DNA from: Mytilus californianus
Taxonomy: Eukaryota > Mollusca > Bivalvia > Mytilida > Mytilidae
DNA: 64,000 nt
Direction of reading: 5' to 3'
NCBI RefSeq assembly: GCF_021869535.1
Contig: NW_026262690.1
Location: forward strand, 94,021,995-94,085,994
Within the stretch, counting starts at the first letter, position 1, and every line of letters starts with the position of its first letter. A model generated the notes under the pieces. That model ran no database searches. It saw only the letters and a list, made by a program, of their open reading frames with translations, and was not told the origin of the DNA. This document shows, piece after piece, positions 12,666 to 24,539 of the stretch. Position numbers and translations under genes: made by a program.

Positions 12666-14230
12666 ACATTGTGAAAAAGTTGATAGTAATGAAAAGTTTA
12701 TATTTTTTAAGAAGAATACAATTCCTTTTATAAGTTTTCATTATGTGTAACCAGATTGAGAATAGTGACAGTTCAACTGTGCTTAAACTGAAAACTTATT
12801 CTCAGGTACGTTTAATATTGCAATTGAAATACATAATCGGATTGAAGAGTAAAATCATTGGTTGAACGATATCCACTTGGTTTTTTTTTCTGACAACGGT
12901 ATTATGGAAGTAATCAGCAATATTGGGTGGCATTTTATCGCAAATAGTTGGTCCTTCTTTGCCCACCTTGCACCTAAAGCGCCAAGTGAGCTATTTTCAT
13001 CATCTGGCGTCCGTTGTCCTTTAACTTTTATAAAAATCTTTTCCTCTGAAACTATTTGGGCAATTTGAACCATCTTGGTCACTTTTATCCTTGGGGTATA
13101 CGTTTTAAAGTTGTGACCGCCCCAACCGCCAAACAACATGGCTGAAAATAGAACAAAGAAGTATACTGCACGTTTAGAAAATTAACTTAAAACTTGGCAT
13201 AGATAGAGAAAATCTGAGAGGTGGCAACAAAGTTGAAAATGTTGAGATTTACCTACTGTCCACTTACTATCATATGACTTCTTATTTCAATTTTGTTCTT
13301 ACTTTTTCTATTTATCCTTAAAATTATAATGGAGAGAGACAATCTTTTTACATTTAGAATTACCAGCAAGATAAGATCTTCAAATAAGTAAAAATTGATC
13401 ACATCGTCATCCGACTCTTAAGAGGAGTTATTGCCCTTCGATGACGAATTCTACCATTTTTTGCATTTGTATTTTTGCCTATTATCTTGAAAACTATAAA
13501 AGATAGATGGCAACTTTAACAGCAAATATGACCAGCAAGATAAGATCTACAAAAAGATCATCATAACCGAAATTGTCATTTGGCTTCCTATAGGGGTTAT
13601 TGCAATTAAATGACAATGTTTCTTATGATTATTTGCGTTTTGGGCAAACACTATAGAAGATAGAGAAAAACTGTAAACAGTAAAATGATCAGCAAGACAC
13701 AATAAGCAAATATGTAAGCAAAGCCAAAATTTTCACCTTTGAATGATTTTTACCGATTTTTGTGTTTTAGCAAAAGCTGTAGTACATAGAGAGAATAAAC
13801 CAGAAAAAAAGATATGTAATACATGTTCAACAAAAAAGAGATTTTTTCATGAAATATATTCAAGTGTATGATGTTGGAGAGTGAGCATTACTAAAGATGC
13901 GCATAGAACTAAGTGAGCAACACAGGTTTTACTTTAATAAGTAATTTCTGACGCACAAATAACTAAAGAACTTACTTTTATAATTGAACCTGCTAGTAAT
14001 ATCTTTTATTTTACAAATACCGTTTTATTGATTAAAAATTAAAACTAATTTATTTTGGGATATACATTTAGAGATAAAGGCTAATTGTAAACTGTATATA
14101 AAATGTGTTCTTATGTTTTGCTATAACAGCACTTTTTTAAATGTAGGTCCAACATCCTACACTAGAATTAATTTCATGAAAACATCTCTTTTTATTGGAC
14201 ATGTATTACTAATCATTTTCCTGGTTTCTT
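12666..14230. other. Non-coding block with dispersed repeat, shared with 58480-59100
   Basis: From about 12720 collinear with 58480-59060. It contains a dispersed repeat with CATCTGGCGTCCGTTGTCC, CCTCTGAAACTA and ACCAGCAAGATAAGATC blocks, also seen at 33807-34945. Overlapping frames at 12855-13139 lie inside the repeat and are not supported as genes. Confidence 0.55.
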
Positions 14231-14405
14231 CTCTCTATGCACATTCATTTAGGCGCCCTTTATAGCTAAATATACTGTATAGATTTTCTCATTGTCGAAG
14301 GTCCGTACAGTGACCTATGAATGATTATATCCTCGTCATTTGAACTCTGGTGAAAATGTGTCCTATGAACAATCACACAACATCTCCTTATTTTCATATC
14401 TAGTG
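14231..14405 (+). repeat. Retroelement 3' tail fragment
   Basis: GCCCTTTATAGC..., AGATTTTCTCATTGTCGAAG and the CATCTCCTTATTTTCATA end match the tails at 32460-32615 and 59140-59305. Confidence 0.5.
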
Positions 14406-15590
14406 TATATTTATCTATGTTGTTCGGTAGCAAGGTAATTAGAAGAGCAATTACCACTTTTTTCTTCTTCTTTCATGAATGCCTGTTATATTAGCTATCC
14501 TGTCATATTTCATTGAAAAGATGTATCTTAAATATTTCTATGTTATCACCTATTACTGATTTTCTGTTTTTTTTTCTGTTTAGTCTGGAAACAAGCTCAA
14601 TGGCCTTGACCTTTTTTTATATATCTTTTTAATATCAATCTCATTATGACAAAGTATTGTTTGTGGTTGATAATAGCACATTACCCAAGATAATATGAAG
14701 TTTTTCTGTGAAATCATGTGATTTGAAACAGAGTAGAACCTCTGTCAATCCATTAGGAATAATTAACACTCATTAAAGTTTAGCTTTTGCGTCAAGAGTC
14801 GAAAAAGACAACGAACTGTGAAATGATATTTTAAAACGCTGTGTATTTGTTGCATGACAAAAATACGAATTTATCTCCTTTGATCTCTTTTATCAAATTT
14901 TACTTTACTGGTATCAGATAAATCTGAATTTATAAATATAAAATCAATAGAAAAAACACGCAGACCACATAATTATGTAATAAACAAAAAAGTTACGCAA
15001 TCAAACGTTAATTTTCGAACTTCAATTCGTAGACGAATTAAATTTTCTAAAAATTTATTCGTAGCATTGCTTACAATTAAATGTAAACAAAATGGGATGG
15101 ATAAGTACAACAGTAAATAACTGACGTTGAATTCTCATAAGTCCATTAAGAAAATACAAATCAAGGTAAAAAAAAAAACCTCAGGGAATCGCATAATATA
15201 TAAAGGAGAGAGACCGAGAGTGTCGACAAGTAAAGTCTCTCCTGCTATGCATGCATCCCCATGCCAATCTTCACTCAGTCAAATTGCTACAAACTGGAAA
15301 AGGACACAATCGGTAAATTAACACATATTTCAGCAGTCTGTGTAATGTGATTTACACACAAATACGCTGTCTTTTTTTTTAAAGTAATAACAAAAATACT
15401 GAAGTAAAAGTAAATTTTAAAATGGAAATCCATAAAATTTGACACAACCAAACGCTCGACTATATGCACCAATAGAACGACTGAAAATAAGAAGTAAGAG
15501 AACAAGCACAGAAGCGACCCCTCTTTGGTTTTAATTTCTGAAATAACTTTTACTTGAGTTATCATCTCATATTTTATATAAATATAGATT
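14406..15590. other. Non-genic stretch
   Basis: No supported coding region; part of a dispersed repeat near 15420-15530. The 64- and 92-codon frames at 15127-15565 have no family signal. Confidence 0.45.
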
Positions 15591-15593
15591 CTA

Positions 15594-16022
15594 CCACTGC
15601 ATCGAGTGTGATACGATATTTATCCACTCGAGACAGTTAAATTTTCAAATTTAAAACGCGAGGCTCGCCGAGCGTTTTAAATATTTTAAAATTTAACTGT
15701 CGAGAGTGGATAAATATCGTATTACACGAGATTTGGTGGTGGAATCTGTTTCTCTAATGATTTTCAAACAATATGCAGGCAAACTTATTCCTTCTTTTTG
15801 AATGATCTGCAAAAAGATGTGTTCTTTCTATGTGACGTCATCAGGCATGGTCGCCTTTTTTCATGCAGTAACAATAGGAAATTCAGAGGAAAGCAAGAAA
15901 ATTCGACGTCATAATCGGATTTTAACCAATGAAGAACTGAGATCAAACGAACCACACGTTGATTAAATCTTTTTTATACAATGGGTGCAGAAAGGGATAA
16001 ATTGACGAAGAATTAGAGAAAA
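15594..16022. repeat. Palindromic dispersed element, copy 2
   Basis: About 60-bp imperfect inverted arms: 15601-15659 (ATACGATATTTATCCACTC...) against 15670-15730. The CG-rich centre is GGCTCGCCGAGC. It continues through GAATCTGTTTCTCTAATGA to AATTAGAGAAAAT at about 16022. The same arrangement with other arm sequence is at 60662-61070. Confidence 0.65.
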
Positions 16023-16360
16023 TGATTTATACACATTTCCTTTGTAGCATATAGTTTTGTCAGAAAACAATCAAAGTATGAATACAAGCTCCACGGCCTT
16101 TTAATAACATAAACGGCACCACGTTTACTGCACCAATTGCATATTTCGACAATTATGTGATGCTTGCGGCCAAAATATTTGTAAATCCAAAACTTAATAC
16201 ATAATTTGAAGAGCTGATAAAAACAAAAAGGACCTAAAATATAGCAAAATCCGGACAAGGATCAGAACTTTGCATGGAGAAGATATATTCCTAAATCTAA
16301 AATATTTCAACGGCAAATTTCAATTAAAACAATATCCGTGAGTGTATTTTTATATATATA

Positions 16361-17240
16361 GGAGACTGTCACTAAACCGTCACAGGAACTTCGAGGATTT
16401 TTGACCGAAAAAGGTTATAAGAAATGGGAAATAGATAAGGAGTTTGCGCGTGCTAACAATAACAGCCGCAATGACCTATTACAGTACAAACAGAAGAGGC
16501 GAATAGAAATAGTTCCGTTTGTTTTAACATACACTCCCGCCTTTACTAAACTTTCACGTTTGATCCGTGCCAATTGGCAGATTATTGCCAAACACCAAAA
16601 ATTATCCAAGATCTTTCCCAAACCTCCTGTCTTAGCTTTCCGGAAAACAGAAAGTCTGAAAGACTTATTTGTGAGAGCTGATGTCTCCTCTAATAATAGC
16701 TCTTCAACTGCAGGATGCTGCAAGTCGTGTGGTAACAGACGATGTCTGACTTGCCAACAAATACTGAATACTTAAACATTTACTTGCCACTCCACTGAGT
16801 CTGTGTACACTATTATGTGCAATGTAACTTGCAAACCCTAGAATGATTTATACCTTCTTCAGTGTCGATGTAGCCTGCAGTATGTTGGCGAGACAGAACA
16901 GCCATTCAACAAACGCATGAATGGTCATCGAAGTGACTACACCTGCAAACCCGACCTCCCCGTAAGTCGTCATTTGAGATCTCCTGGGCACGCCCAAGCT
17001 GATCTGAAAAACCTAACCATCACTATCATAGACCACAACGAGGGTTGGTCAAGGGCCGACAGGCTTGCTCGGGAAAATGTTTGCATAAGAAATTTAAGGA
17101 CAGTTTCCCCAGAGGGCATTAATGAAAAACATAGAACGAGTTGCTACCATCCTTTGTTTCCAGTTACTCAGAGTTTAGTACAGGACGCTTACAGTTTTAA
17201 GACATTTATTCCTCCTCCCAAACATCAATATTGAAAAAAA
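16361..17240 (+). pseudogene. Penelope-like element relic: RT C-terminus plus GIY-YIG
   Basis: Translated in frame from about 16361, the segment matches the C-terminal third of the Penelope protein at 44112-45701 (GYKKWEIDKEFARANNNSR..., FVLTYTPAF, PPVLAFRKTESLKD, then the CKSCGNRRCLTC zinc knuckle). A stop at 16773-16775 and later stops separate this from the GIY-YIG part (LQYVGETEQPFNKRMNGHRS at about 16873-16930, then VSRHLRSPGH and PEGINEKH). There is no RT palm domain and no start. An old, 5'-truncated and disrupted copy, inactive as read. The matching position in the other block (about 59560) lacks it. Confidence 0.85.
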
Positions 17241-17509
17241 AATTACCAGCGTATTCATTCGCGATAATTTGTATAACGATCAAGATTATAATTTCAGTTT
17301 GACCACAAAATGTCAAGATAAGAATCATTTTATATCTTACTGATGAAGGATATTAGTTATCCGAAATATTTAACATTTGTTCATGATTTCTTTGGCAATG
17401 TTGTACTTTTAGACTTATCATATATTATATTTTGTAGTGTACTGTATCATAATTATATAATCCATCGGCTATAATCAGACATGTATATATATATATATAT
17501 ATATATATA
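17241..17509 (+). other. Penelope relic 3' region with hairpin, then (TA)n
   Basis: CTGATGAAGGATA (17340 region), a TTAGT loop and TATCCGAAA form a hairpin followed by GAAA, like the tail hairpin of the Penelope element at 45.9 kb. It resembles a hammerhead core but has one extra A before the stem. A (TA)n run lies at about 17482-17508. Confidence 0.5.
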
Positions 17510-17855
17510 CACAAGTAATTGAAAACGTTCAAACCTATGATTGCGTTGGATAAAAACCGCAATTTTTATACGTGTGCATGCAAAACAAATGTCTTGATAG
17601 AGGGTTCTAAATACAGCACAAACAACATTTTCCAAAAGACCCAAAAAGTGAAAAAGTATATTTTGATAAAACCCATTTGACTAATAGGTCGAACAACAGA
17701 TGTTCTTAAACACTGCTGACTGCCATGGCGATTGCCAAATAAACGGATAACCAGATGCAACAAAATGGACCTTAATTATTAATTTAATACCAAACAAAAA
17801 ACAATAAACTTGCGGAAAAGATGGTATACCGCAAACATGAGGTGCAAAAATTGGA

Positions 17856-17899
17856 ACACCATATCCGGATTTCGACAATTAATGTCTCTTCAGTGATGT
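17856..17899 (-). ncRNA. Type I hammerhead ribozyme motif, array unit 1 (core intact)
   Basis: On the minus strand: stem I 5' strand ACATCA, core CTGAAGA, stem II GACA-TTAAT-TGTC, core GAAA, short stem III in ATCCGGAT, cleavage position after the next A, stem I 3' strand TGGTGT. Stem I pairs fully with one G-U. This is the only unit of the array with the full GAAA. Confidence 0.75.
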
Positions 17900-18396
17900 T
17901 AGGAATCGAAACGGTATTTGGAAGGCCATATAATTTACCTCAATTGAAGATAGACTCTTGAATTTTGAAGAGTCGAAATAGGATATACGGATTATATAAA
18001 CCCTAAGGAAAATATAATTCAAGCCTAAACGAAAAAATATAAACAAGTCTAAATTGAAAACAACGTTCAAACGTATGATTGCGTTGGATAAAAAACGTAA
18101 TTTTTATACGTGTGCATGCAAAAGAAATTTCTTGGTAGAGGGGTCTAAATATATTACAAACAACATTTTCCAAAAGATCAAAAAAAAAGTGAAAAAGTAT
18201 ATTTTAACAAAACGCATTTGACTAGTAGGCCGAACAACGGATGTTCTTAAACACTGCTGACTGCCATGGCGATTGCCAAATAAACAAATCACCAGATGTA
18301 ACAAAACGGACCTTTATTATTAATTTAATACCAAACAGTAAACAATAAACTTGCGGAAAAGATGGTATACCGCAAACATGAGGTGCAAAAATTGGT

Positions 18397-18440
18397 ACAC
18401 CATATCCGGATTTTGACAATTAATGTCTCTTCAGTGATGT
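18397..18440 (-). ncRNA. Hammerhead motif, array unit 2 (core G lost)
   Basis: Same fold as unit 1, but the conserved GAAA reads AAAA (plus strand TTTTGAC instead of TTTCGAC), so cleavage is expected to be lost. Confidence 0.7.
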
Positions 18441-18933
18441 TAGGCATCGAAACGGTATTTTGAAGGCCATATAATTTACCGCAATTTAGGATAGACTTGA
18501 AATTTGAAGAGTCGAAATAGGATGAACGGATTATATAAACCCGAAGGCAAATATAATACAAGCCCAAACGAAAAAATATAAACAAGTCTAAATTGAAAAC
18601 AATGTTCAAACCTATGATTGCGTTGGATAAAAACCGCAATTTTTATACGTGTGCATGCAAAACAAATGTCCTGATAGAGGGTTCTTAATACAGCACAAAC
18701 AACATTTTTCAAAAGACCAAAAAAGTGAAAAAGTATATTTTAATAAAACCCGTTTGACTAATAGGTCGAACAACGGATGTTCTTAAACACTGCTGACTGC
18801 CATGGCGATTGCCAAATAAACGGATAACCAGATGTAACAAAATGGACCTTAATTATTAATTTAATACCAAACAAAAAAACAATAAACTTGCGGAAAAGAT
18901 GGTATACCGCAAACATGAGGTGCAAAAATTGGA

Positions 18934-18977
18934 ACACCATATCCGGATTTTGACAATTAATGTCTCTTCAGTGATGT
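18934..18977 (-). ncRNA. Hammerhead motif, array unit 3 (core G lost)
   Basis: Stems I and II kept; GAAA replaced by AAAA as in unit 2. Confidence 0.7.
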
Positions 18978-19476
18978 TAGGAATCGAAACGGTATTTGGA
19001 AGGCCATATAATTTACCTCAATTGAAGATAGACTCTTGAATTTTGAAGAGTCGAAATAGGATATACGGATTATATAAACCCTAAGGAAAATATAATTCAA
19101 GCCCAAACGAAAAAATATAAACAAGTCTAAATTGAAAACAACGTTCAAACGTATGATTGCGTTGGATAAAAAACGTAATTTTTATACGTGTGCATGCAAA
19201 AGAAATTTCTTGGTAGAGGGGTCTAAATATATTACAAACAACATTTTCCAAAAGATCAAAAAAAAAAGTGAAAAAGTATATTTTAACAAAACGCATTTGA
19301 CTAGCAGGTCGAGCAACGGATGTTCTTAAACACTGCTGACTGCCATGGCGATTGCCAAATAAACAAATCACCAGATGTAACAAAACGGACCTTTATTATT
19401 AATTTAATACCAAACAGAAAACAATTAACTTGCGGAAAAGATGATATACCGCAAACATGAGGTGAAAAAAATAAGT

Positions 19477-19520
19477 ACACCATATCCGGATTTTGACAAT
19501 TAATGTCTCTTCAGTGATGT
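19477..19520 (-). ncRNA. Hammerhead motif, array unit 4 (core G lost)
   Basis: Stems I and II kept; GAAA replaced by AAAA. Confidence 0.7.
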
Positions 19521-20012
19521 TAGGCATCGAAACGGTATTTTGAAGGCCATATAATTTACCTCAATTTAGGATAGACTTGAATTTTGAAGAGTCGAAATAG
19601 GATGAACGGATTATATAAACCCGAAGGCAAATATAATACAAGCCCAAACGAAAAAATATAAACAAGTCTAAATTGAAAACAATGTTCAAACCTATGATTG
19701 CGTTGGATAAAAACCGCAATTTTTTTACGTGTGCATGCAAAACAAATCTCTTGGTAGAGGGGTCTAAATACAGCACAAACAACATTTTCCAAAAGACCAA
19801 AAAAGTGAAAAAGTATATTTTAACAAAACGCATTTGACTAGCAGGTCGAACACCAGATGTTCTTAAACACTGCTGACTGCCATGGCGATTGCCAAATAAA
19901 CGGATCACAAGATGTAACAAAATGGATCTTAATTATTAATTTAATACCAAACAGAAAACAATAAACTTGCGGAAAAGATGATATACCGCAAACATGAGGT
20001 GCAAAAATTGGT

Positions 20013-20056
20013 ACACCATATCCGGATTTTGACAATTAATATCTCTTCAGTGATGT
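20013..20056 (-). ncRNA. Hammerhead motif, array unit 5 (core G lost, stem II altered)
   Basis: GAAA replaced by AAAA, and stem II 5' arm reads GATA, giving a G-U pair with TGTC. Confidence 0.65.
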
Positions 20057-20159
20057 TAGGAATCGAAACGGTATTTGGAAGGCCATATAATTTACCTCAA
20101 TTTAGGATAGACTCTTGAATTTTGAAGAGTCGAAATAGGATTTACGGATTATAAATATA

Positions 20160-20745
20160 TGTTATATATAAAGTGTCTAGAAAATCAACCTAACGATCTT
20201 AGAGTAGATCTGATTCTTTACTTCCTCGCTGAGCGGGGCTGGAACCTGCACTTTTTATTTCTGACCTCTACGACAAAACTGCCTAGCATTGCGCAGACGC
20301 CTTATCCCCTCATCTATTTTTGACATTTTTACCTATTATGTCGGTTTGTTTTGTTCAAACATCGTTGTCAATATAATGGAATTTTATGCGACTGTCATAC
20401 AAGTGAGAGATTTAGCTAGCTATAAAACCAGGTTTAATCCACCATTTTCTACATAACAAAATGCCTGTACCAAGTCAGGAAATGACAGTTGTTATCCATT
20501 CGTTTGATGTGTTTTAGCTTTTGATTTTGCCATTTGATTAGGGACTTTCCGTTTTGAATTTTCCTCGGAGTTCGGTATTTTTGTTATTTTACTTTTTCTC
20601 TAACTATAGCTGATAAAAATCAGCTTTCGTTTCGGGAGGTGTTACCTTCTCGTAGGAATTAAACAAGGCCATATGACACAATACACGAAGTATTTTTAAG
20701 TGCAATCATAGGTTTGAACGTTGTTTTCAATTTAGACTTTTATTT
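20160..20745 (+). repeat. Dispersed repeat, copy 1 of three, then a short reversed array fragment
   Basis: Shares GACTGTCATACAAGTGAGAG, CCAAGTCAGGAAATGACAGT and the end TTTTCCTCGGAGTTCGGTAT with 29455-29735 and 30125-30350. At 20700-20745 a short minus-oriented piece of the 538-bp array unit follows. No gene. Confidence 0.6.
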
Positions 20746-20796
20746 ATATATATAGATATAAGAAGATGTGGTATGAGTGCCAATGAGATATATATA

Positions 20797-21972
20797 TGTA
20801 AGACTCTAAAGTGCGATGGTACTCTAAAGTGCGATGGTCACGCTAAAGTGCGATGGTCTACGCTAAAGTGCGATGGTGTCTCACGCTAAAGTGCGATGGT
20901 TGTTTGTTTGCTAAAGTACGGTGGTATATCGAGCTAAAGTGCGATGGACCAATAGGGTAAGGTTGGAGGGCTTTAAAAACGTTAAAGAACATAAGATGTA
21001 AAAATAGTCCTTTTGCAAAATCTAGTATTCAGAGGTATACCATATGTGATAGGCATTATAATCTACTGGTAGGCTGAAGTGATTGTTTCTAAATTTAGAA
21101 GACCGACCACGTAATAATTGCTAAACAGGTAATTTAGGTGTCAAAAAATACTATATTTCTTGTAAGTGAATTTTTAACAATTCGGGCGTATTAAATATTG
21201 TGATAATTGGCGTAGCTTGCCATTCATACAGTCTATCACTAATGGGAACACCTCCCCTTACAGTCGTCATTGTAAATTACAAATACAAAATTCGATTATT
21301 GTCGGAATATGTAACATTTATTTGTTTAAGCTTTAATCTAAATGAGAGAAAAAGGCGATATTCGCCGAGTTTTCTCCTTTTTCGTAGCGACTACACATAC
21401 ATGCTATATTTTCCTATAATGTACAAACTAATATTTTAGCCGACAATTTATAATTTACGCATGCAAACATGTACCTTTATTTTACCGATGTTACTTTTTA
21501 AAGCGACACTATTTTAACGGGGACCGCAAAGTAAACTGCAACATAAACAATGATTTAAATGTATCCGTTCGCTTCCAATAAAACACGATACAGGATATTT
21601 ATGCGAATACTATTTTGTATCTAAATAGTAAAATGGTCGACTGTAGGATACAAGTTCTTCTTCCAGCTACCGAAAAAAAAACACATTTGCTTCAGACGTC
21701 AAAGCACGGTTAGGTTTAAATCAATTATTAATTAGTCATTGACATTTGGTTTAACAGTTGTTAATCAAATATTAGTAATTTATCTTCCGGCGTGTTCATT
21801 TTTAGTTTGTATAAACGACTGTTAACGTCATAATCAAACTACGTTTCTTACGTCTATACTTTCGTGGACCATCGGACTTTAGCGTATGGAGGCATCGCAC
21901 TTTAGCGTATACCATCGCACTTTAGCGTGACCATCGCACTTTAGCGTCCCCATCGCACTTTAGAGTCCTACA
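20797..21972. mobile_element. Non-autonomous Ginger-like element (1176 bp)
   Basis: Ends TGTAAGACTC...GAGTCCTACA, almost the same as the autonomous element at 36303-42562, and is likewise inserted in a TA run. The left end holds about 7 copies of CTAAAGTGCGATGG (20803-20948), the right end about 5 inverted copies (21870-21966). The interior has no integrase; the 79-codon frame at 21200-21439 shows no family features. Ends of the form TGTNR...YNACA are known for Ginger transposons. Presumably mobilised in trans by the related integrase. Confidence 0.85.
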
Positions 21973-22052
21973 TATATATATATATATATAGTTAAGAATA
22001 GCTCAATATAAGATACATGTTGTATACATATATATAATTTTGTTTATGCTGC

Positions 22053-22474
22053 CTTAAATGACAATACAATAGACACTCCTCGATTTTCAAACTTTGGAAT
22101 GAGGTACTAAAAGTACAACCACACAGGTCTACAATCAGAAAATGATATGTCAGTGATACTTTTAAACGCAGTGTATATATTGCATGATGAATGAATAGAC
22201 ATATTTCTTTTCTTTTCTTTTATTACAATGGCAATATCTCATTTCACCGTTATTAGCGCTAATAACTAACATGCTTACATGAACATCTATTGAGTCAGTG
22301 AAGAAAAACAAGTATATTTAATGTCACATAAAAGAACTGGATAAAGATAAATGACTTTATTTCACAAACTGTTAACGACTATATTAAATGTTTATTAGTT
22401 AGGTATTTTCAGTTTATTTAAAAGTTAATGCAGCCCCAAATCAAATTTTAAGAAAATGGGATGAACATTTCGAA
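22053..22474 (+). promoter_or_regulatory. Conserved upstream region of B-box copy C (matches 61073-61482)
   Basis: Collinear with the 410 bp upstream of intact gene H (CTTAAATGACAATACAATAG start, TCAGAAAATGATATGTCAGT, TCAGCGCTAAT-type segment). It ends with the two-codon upstream frame ATG-GGA-TGA at 22456-22464, 10 nt before the main ATG. It probably holds promoter and 5' UTR; no TATA box can be singled out. Confidence 0.5.
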
Positions 22475-23714
22475 ATGGCCAGCAAGTATGCAAACTGTCA
22501 ATTCTGTGAAGAGTCGTCTGCTATAAGATGGAAATGCCTGTCATGTGATTTAAGTCTTTGTGATGTATGCAAAACAAAAATTCATACAAAAAGTGAAAAT
22601 TTATCAAAACACAAGGTTGTACCTTAACAACATGGGGACAATATTGAAGAATTGGAAAATCAAAGAAAAGTAGACTTGACGGAGATTGCATGTACGAAAC
22701 ATTTGGATCAGAAATGTGAATCATACTGTCTAAATTGCGATAAACTTTTATGCCCGTCTTGTTTAATCAGACCATTTCAGTATGAGGAACTTAATAAAGT
22801 ATACGAAGAAAAGTGCCTTTTACTCGAAAATTTGAAACGTAATATCGACGAATGTTATCCATCCAAAACAAAGCAGCCAAATTCCGAAAAATGGATGATG
22901 GCGAGGTAACAAAACACAACGACATAAAAGAAAAAAATTCTAACAGGAAGAATGAAGTAAAAAATGCATTAACAGAGGAATCATAAACATTATAGGCGTT
23001 ATGGAAGGTATATGGGATACGGAAAATAATCCATTAATAACAGAACGCGAAAGACTTTCACAGATAGAGCAAGAATTAAAGTCGAGAAAGAATACACTTC
23101 ACGAAGTATTAGAAAATAAAGACCCAGCTTCAGTTTTCTCTACTGTAGAAAAAATAAGAAGAGACATTCCAGAGAAATTATATTTGAAAATACAGCCTCC
23201 AGAACTCGTTTACATTGAACCCAAGGAGAAAAATATGAAAGAAGTCTTGGGATCAGTAATGAGATTACCTGAAATATCTTTAATTCACACATTTGACGTG
23301 CTTTTCAGTGATATTAGTGGACTAGTGTCTCTTACCGATGACATTTGTGTTATGTATAGTGATAAATCGGGACAGTTTAAGTATTTCACAATTTCAGGTT
23401 CTAATTTTGTAACTACAAAAGACATGCTAGATGACTGTAGAATATATAGTAAAAATTTGCAAGTATCAATTCAGAAACTGAGTTTTCTCCGAATGACATT
23501 ATCACAACATCGTCAGGCCTGGTTCTTATTGCTGAGAAAGGCACAGACGCAATTCATGTCCTATCTAAAGAAGATATAAATTTATCTGTAATTGTATTTC
23601 ACACGCGTGATTACTAATCCAGTTAGTATATGTTTTGACAAAAAGGGACAGTTAATGATAGGGTGTTCAGATTCTGGGGAAACCAAGTTGCACATAGTGA
23701 AATTCATGGTCTGA
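22475..23714 (+). pseudogene. B-box/coiled-coil/beta-propeller gene, broken copy C
   Basis: Sister of gene H (61483-63141). ATG 22475 opens the first B-box (CQFCEES...CLSCDLSLCDVC), but TAA at 22625-22627 stops it at codon 51. The second B-box follows in frame (CTKHLDQKCESYCLNCDKLLCPSC), then small deletions near 22860 and 22945-22985 shift the frame through the coiled coil. 23001-23440 is again open (coiled coil end, first propeller strands). A deletion of several hundred bases near 23435 joins this to the last propeller strands, which run in shifted frames to TGA 23712-23714. An AATAAA at 23800-23805 is kept. Clearly non-functional as a full protein. Confidence 0.88.
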
Positions 23715-23736
23715 GATCTTACTGAAATTCACTCTT

Positions 23737-23767
23737 CAAACTGTGTGTGTGTGTGTGTGTGTGTGTA
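23737..23767 (+). repeat. (TG)n microsatellite
   Basis: About 13 TG repeats just after pseudogene C; gene H has a (TG)n run at the same relative place (63174-63211), so it was duplicated with the gene. Confidence 0.9.
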
Positions 23768-23819
23768 TTTGTGTGTTTTTTTAATTATTGTTAAAGTGAA
23801 ATAAAACAGTATTATTTAA

Positions 23820-24539
23820 TGAATTAATTTATCATTTTAGGCTATTCTTCTGCAATATTGTTTTACAGCAGCGATACCAAAGTTGTGTTCCATTTGGGTA
23901 AACACCGATTAAACTTCAAATGTCATGCTTGAGGTAGTGGGTTCAATCCGTCATCATCAATATCATCATAAAAATCATCGTCCAACTTCTTTTACCAATA
24001 TTTAAGACGAACGCAGAAAATATTAAAACGTAATTCAATATACAAAAAACATTCAAAAAATTAAAAAAGACTAAGACAAATGAAAACAAAATCAGAGACA
24101 AATGACAATGAAAGGTTCATGAATGAGGACCACAACTAGTTGAAGATAACACGCGTTACACGATAATTGTCAACATACTTTAAGCAGCAAACATTTATAG
24201 CTCATCATGATATTAGCCATGTAAATTTAAAAACATTTGGCATTTCAATGATGTTAAACCCTATATGAACACCAAATTTAGTACTGAAATATTCATTTCG
24301 GAATCTAGCGTAAAGTTTATCTCTACCAATGTTGCCATTTGCACAGAAGAGGTTTAAATACAAAATTCTGACTCTATTTAAAAAAAACACCATACATTAT
24401 GATAATGCCACGACACGAATTCTGTAATTTTGAAAAGTGCAAAAGAAATATGAACTGTACAATTATTTTGACTTTGAGATGAATTTTGCTGTTTGTCCGT
24501 TTAAACAAAATAGCTTCTGACGTATTCATGTATCTGTTT
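23820..24539. other. Non-genic stretch
   Basis: The first 130 bases match the region after gene H (63235-63395), including GTGGGTTCAATCC, which resembles a tRNA T-arm box but without the rest of a tRNA. Nothing supported beyond that. Confidence 0.45.

Larger units (their letters stand above)
17510..20154. repeat. Tandem array of five ~538-bp units with hammerhead motifs, ABABA order
   Basis: The landmark GTTCAAAC(C/G)TATGATTGCG recurs at about 17528, 18065, 18603, 19142 and 19682, a spacing of 537-540 bp. Units 1 and 3 share variants absent from units 2 and 4 and vice versa (CCTATG versus CGTATG; CTCAATTGAAG versus CAATTTAGG), so the array has a higher-order period of about 1077 bp; unit 5 is mixed. 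Each unit carries one hammerhead-ribozyme motif on the minus strand. The 60-119-codon minus frames repeated through the array are periodic by-products and not genes. Related single or double units lie at 42.6-43.8 and 59.6-60.6 kb. Confidence 0.9.

Noticed and set aside
12855-13139. Overlapping 94- and 68-codon frames on opposite strands
   Set aside because: Both lie in a dispersed repeat that is non-coding at 33.8 and 58.7 kb.
17340-17370. Hairpin after the Penelope relic as an active hammerhead
   Set aside because: One extra A between core and stem II and no good stem I partner; kept only as a hammerhead-like hairpin.
17566-20035. Series of 60-119-codon minus-strand frames repeated through the array (and related ones at 42.9, 43.2 and 60.1 kb)
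   Set aside because: They recur with the 538-bp unit, shift and end at unit-specific differences, overlap each other in several frames and have no start or domain signals; they are by-products of a non-coding repeat.
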